Below are positions 60,041 to 64,000 of a stretch of DNA of 64,000 bases, piece after piece (position 1 is the first letter of the stretch; each line of letters begins with the position of its first letter). Under the pieces are notes generated by a model. The model was not told the origin of the DNA, ran no database searches, and worked only from the letters and a program-made list of their open reading frames with translations. A program made the position numbers and the translations under genes. Source of the DNA: Hirsutella rhossiliensis (Eukaryota > Ascomycota > Sordariomycetes > Hypocreales > Ophiocordycipitaceae); the NCBI RefSeq assembly GCF_020360975.1, contig NW_025408667.1, positions 8,866,001 through 8,930,000 of the forward strand, in the 5' to 3' direction.

Positions 60041-61940
60041 CCCCTACTACTAAGAGGTCGGAGCGCGAGGCGGCCCTTAGTAGATAGAAGCTACTACTTT
60101 AGCCTACCTAAGACGGTAAGCTAAAGACCTTTAACTTCTTCCTTAACCGCTTAATAGTAAAATACTATATTAATAAGAAATAAGGCCTTAATAGCTATAA
60201 GGAGACGGCTTAGTTCTCGCTCTTATATATACTACTAGAGCCCTAGATATTATAAGTAGTAGGCTTCTAAGAGTAGGGCGGTCCTAAGAAGATAAAAGAC
60301 CCCTAAGTATTCTTTAACTACTTAGTCTATACCTTTAGTAACGTATAGGAATAAGAGAAGGCATAGGATAAGCTATAGACCCTTACTTAGTAAAAGGGGC
60401 AGTCTTTTAAGGAGTTCTTACCGGAATTCGAATAGACCTTAACCTAGGCGGCGGGTAATATCGCTTAGGAGGACGGCGCTAAGCTTACCTAGCTATAGAA
60501 CTCGATCTCCCTAGCGCTTTAAGAGCTACTTATCCCTATTATAATACCCTCTACCTATAAAAGCTACGTAGCCCGCCTTATAAAGGTAACCTAGGGATAT
60601 AAGTAAACGCCGCGCTTTTAAAAGCTATATAAGCGCTTAGCTTTAAGCGGGACTAACGGGCTAGATAGTTCCTCCCTACTTAACCTATCTACGCTTAGGC
60701 CCGCTCTTAAGTCGGCGGTTATTATAGACGGCGACGTCCGGATAGCGGCTATATACCCTAGGGGGGGCGGTAATAATAAGACCTTAGCCGCTCTACTAGT
60801 AGTATAGTCTAGTAAGATAGCTAAGTAGGTGCCTTATAAGGAAATTAGTAAACGATATAAAGAGGGCCGCTATATATATTATAGCGTAAGTATATATATA
60901 GTTAGGTCTTGCCCCTACCTTATAGTAAGGAGGCCGGTAGAGATATAGGTTACCTATGCCCTATTAAAATCTAATAATAAGGGAGATAAGGGAACCTCCG
61001 CTATATATAAAGCGGAGGGAAAAGCTTAACTCTAGTATAAAGGCGGGCCCTAGAGCCTAGTAAGCTAATACTAGCTAAAGAGGACTTAGTAAAGCGTATT
61101 AAAGAAGAACCTACTTTAATACTAGTTATTATTAACTAAACTTACCTCCTCTTTACCCTTATAAATAAGGGTTACTAGTATTATACCGTAATTAATAAAG
61201 CGAAAGCCCTTAAGCTACGCTTACTAGTAAAGAAGATTTACTTTAAGCGTATAAAGGGCGCCTTAGCTATAATAGAAGGCGCAGTTATTAAAGGCATCGC
61301 CTAGGTAGCTATAAAGGTTAATAGCCTCCCGCGGCTACTAGTAGTATATATAGTCCCTTAGCTTAATTTTCCCTTAATTCTTAGGAAGCTATAGTTATTA
61401 AGTTATATTTAGTAGTATATAAAGGGAGGCTATAGTTTAGCCCTATATAGTCCTAGGTTTAGTATAGTAGTAGGGAGGGAGCGCCAGACGCCCTACCTAA
61501 CTTATAAGACGCCTAGGAAGTCTTAGCCTTAGTATTTATAGGTATAATATAGTAAATCTATAAGCGGAAGGGGCCGGCTATAGCTATAGCGTCGATCTAT
61601 ATAGTTAGCTTAGCGGATATTAAGAAAGCGCTATAACTAAAGCGCCCTATATTAAAAGAGGAGCTATAATAGGCTATACTACTATAGTTCTATAACCTAC
61701 TACCGCTCTTTTAAAAGAGTAAGGCTAATAAGCTAAACTTATATAAGCTAGGCGTAGACTACTTAATACCGCTCTATATATAGGATAATAGTAAGGAGCT
61801 TCCCCTACTATTTAGGCCGCTATATAGTATATTATAAGAGGAACTACTAGTATTAAAGAAGATACTTACTATTATAACTATAGCTACTAAGCCGCTAACG
61901 GTCGACCGTATTAAGTATATAATATAGTTTAATAGATAAA
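60041..61940 (+). pseudogene. Ty3/gypsy family I gag and protease-like region
   Basis: The plus-strand frame gives a classic retrotransposon Gag: FFNYLVYTFSNV followed by QEKAQDKLQTL and FKEFLPEFEQ-like segments at about 60310-60440, with stops only where CAG/CAA or TGG would stand. Downstream (about 61130-61300) an aspartic-protease-like stretch reads LFTLIN then KG. It keeps more GC than its surroundings. It is cut by the LTR of D2 at 61941, so RT and the 3' end are absent. Confidence 0.6.
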
Positions 61941-64000
61941 TAGTTAGCACGATTATTTAATAGATATAAGATTAATAGGATTATAGAGATCTAAGTAATC
62001 TAAGATTAATAAGATTACTATACTTTATACGATCTAATATTAAGGATTATAGCTAGGCTTATAATCTAAGGATAGTCTTTATAAGTATATATAGCTACCT
62101 ACTTTTGCTCCTTTAAATAAATAGCTTAATAGCTTTTAATATAATTATTATAATCTTTATTATAATCTTATCTTTAATTTTAATTACTTAATTACTTAGT
62201 TTTAGCTTATAGTTTATAACCTTTAACTTATTACTAACGTAATATACTTATTATTACTAAGACTATACTTTATTATATCTACTAATATAAACCCCTTAAT
62301 AGGTTTATCCCTTAAGAATAATACTAGCCGTTATATATTAAAAGCTCTTATTTAATATAATACTATATTACTTTAAGTAATATTATAACTATTAAAAAAC
62401 CTATGTAGTAAGCTAGATTAACTTACTCTAGAGCTACTATATCGCCTTAAGATATAATATATAAGATTATTACCTTTTAATATAAGGTATAGTTACTTAA
62501 GAATAAAGGAGGTAATAGTTAAGTTAAGGATATTAAAAAAGTAGTTAAACTAAAATAGCTAGGGCTATTTAATAGTACTTAAGGTATACTTTAAGACTTT
62601 CTTACCTAACTTAAGGATTACTATTAGTTTTACCCTATAAAACTCTTAGACTTAGTTAAAAAGGTACTTTATATAGGAAACTATTTATTTAAAACGGTAC
62701 TTACTTAGTTTAGACCTATTATAAGGGATTTTCTTAATAACTAACTAGCGCGATAAGATAATAATAAGATAGAGGAAGTCTTTACTAGTTTCTAAGGATT
62801 TAAATAAGCTATTATAAAGGTATTTAAAGTAATTAATAAGGAATAAGAAGCTAAATAAAAACTTTAAGAACTTTAATAAAAGATCTTAGTATTAAATTAT
62901 ATTATAAAGTTCTATTAAGTTACCTTAAAGCTTAATTAAGATAACGAACCTCTTATATTATAATTTTATATTAGGCTTAAAAAAGAAGTTAAGGATAAGC
63001 TTTATAAGGAAAATCGACGTAATAACCTCTTAAACTATATTACTATAGTAGTATAAATTAATAATAGATAGTATACGCGATACTAAGAAAAGAAATAAGG
63101 AAGAGGAAACTAAAACCTTTCTTATAAAAATAACTTTAATAAACGTACTAACTATAAAAAGAAGCGCGAAACTATTATTACCTATAGTTATATAACTAAC
63201 CTAAGTAAAATAGACTTAAATATAATATAAAATAGTAAAGAAAAGTATTTTAACTATAGGAAACTTAAATATTAGTTTAAAGAATATATATAACCTTATA
63301 AGGAGAAGAAAACCTACTAAGTACTAGCCTTAAAAGGTAAGAAATACCTAAACGCTATTAATAGATAAGAACTAAAGTATAAACTCCTAAGTTAAACTAT
63401 ATACTATAACGATAAATATATAGTATACTTAAGCGATAAAAACGGTACTAGATAATTCTTAAAGCTATTAAAGAAGACCCTTATAATAATATAATAAAGG
63501 GATCTTAAAATATAAAAATAAGTTAAATTTATAAAACTAAAATACCTTTATCTTAAAGAAGTTTTTTAAGACTAGATTAAGAAGAATAGTAAACGATTCT
63601 AGGAAGATATATAAAATAAAAATTAATAATAATAATAAGTAGTCTAAAAATAATATAATAAAAAAGATATAAATATAGCTATTATACTTATAAAACTTAG
63701 ATAATAACTTAAGGAGGAATAATAAAGTATTAATAATATAAGCTTTAAAGAATAAGAAATACTTAAAGAAATAAAAGATAAGAACGAATTTATACTATTA
63801 CCCTTACTATAAAAGGAAAATACTATAACTAAAGAATATACTTTATACTTTAAAGAATTTAAAGAAATACTTAAAATTAGAACCTAATAAATACCTTAAA
63901 TTCTTATAGAAAACTAATAAGCTATATTAATTTAGTATTAACTAGTACTATATAAAAGAAACTATACTATAGCTATTACTATAATTAATATATATATAGC
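61941..64000 (+). mobile_element. Chromovirus family D, copy D2, cut by the window end
   Basis: The 5' LTR is about 61941-62335; its start is uncertain. Its last 240 bp match the D1 LTR; its U3 carries many gatct/gatta units recalling the GATC-rich solo LTR. Internal sequence 62336-64000 is collinear with D1 31690-33350, including the degenerate gag zinc knuckle near 63250, and is more heavily RIPped. It is inserted in gypsy I. The far end lies outside the window. Confidence 0.82.

Overview
This window has the signature of a filamentous ascomycete (Pezizomycotina) genome compartment reshaped by repeat-induced point mutation (RIP). CpA and TpG are almost absent over most of the 64 kb, TpA is in large excess, and every recognisable coding frame is broken at Gln/Trp codons turned into TAA or TAG. 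I find no host gene, rRNA or intact tRNA. The window is a nest of LTR retrotransposons, a LINE remnant, solo LTRs and three very small LTR elements (TRIMs). Family letters A-I are mine.

Layout. 604-21526: two tandem Ty3/gypsy chromovirus copies (family A, pol on the minus strand) sharing a central LTR and framed by one CCCTTT duplication. Inside are a solo LTR of copia family B (10205-10681), a full B copy (B-a, 12349-19226) that carries a C solo LTR, and a second C solo LTR (20834-21401). 21533-29200: degenerate coding remnant, C solo LTR (22243-22810), LINE-like H1 and H2 with an E LTR (25053-25749), then unidentified sequence. 29201-51019: B-b, holding chromovirus D1 (31229-46679), which holds TRIM2 (34053-34426) and a TRIM1 plus B-c block (35232-42441); B-c holds a solo LTR of the D family (40055-40553). 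51020-64000: gypsy G with TRIM3 (53915-54288), E LTR, copia F joined to a B fragment, gypsy I gag, and the 5' part of a second D copy cut by the window end.

Insertion boundaries come from 5-bp target duplications (6 bp for the A array). They give a relative chronology that matches the RIP load: outer elements are saturated, while B-c, the TRIMs, the C solo LTR at 16814 and the D solo LTR at 40055 keep many CpA/TpG sites.

The most interesting signal is a shared replication module. Copia family B and both TRIM families carry, directly after the 5' LTR, the same 14-nt primer-binding site (GTTATAAGCCCGGG). A perfect hairpin abuts it; the stem sequence differs between families but the pairing is kept. 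They also share the purine tract GGGGGTG and TGTCG LTR starts. The PBS fits a primer made of the 5' half of tRNA-Ile(UAU), ending at nucleotide 39 as in Drosophila copia. TRIM2/3 also carry an exact RNA polymerase III B-box. The TRIMs therefore look like structured, non-coding passengers of copia B. A second candidate novelty is a long opposite-strand ORF between pol and the 3' LTR of chromovirus A, present in both copies.
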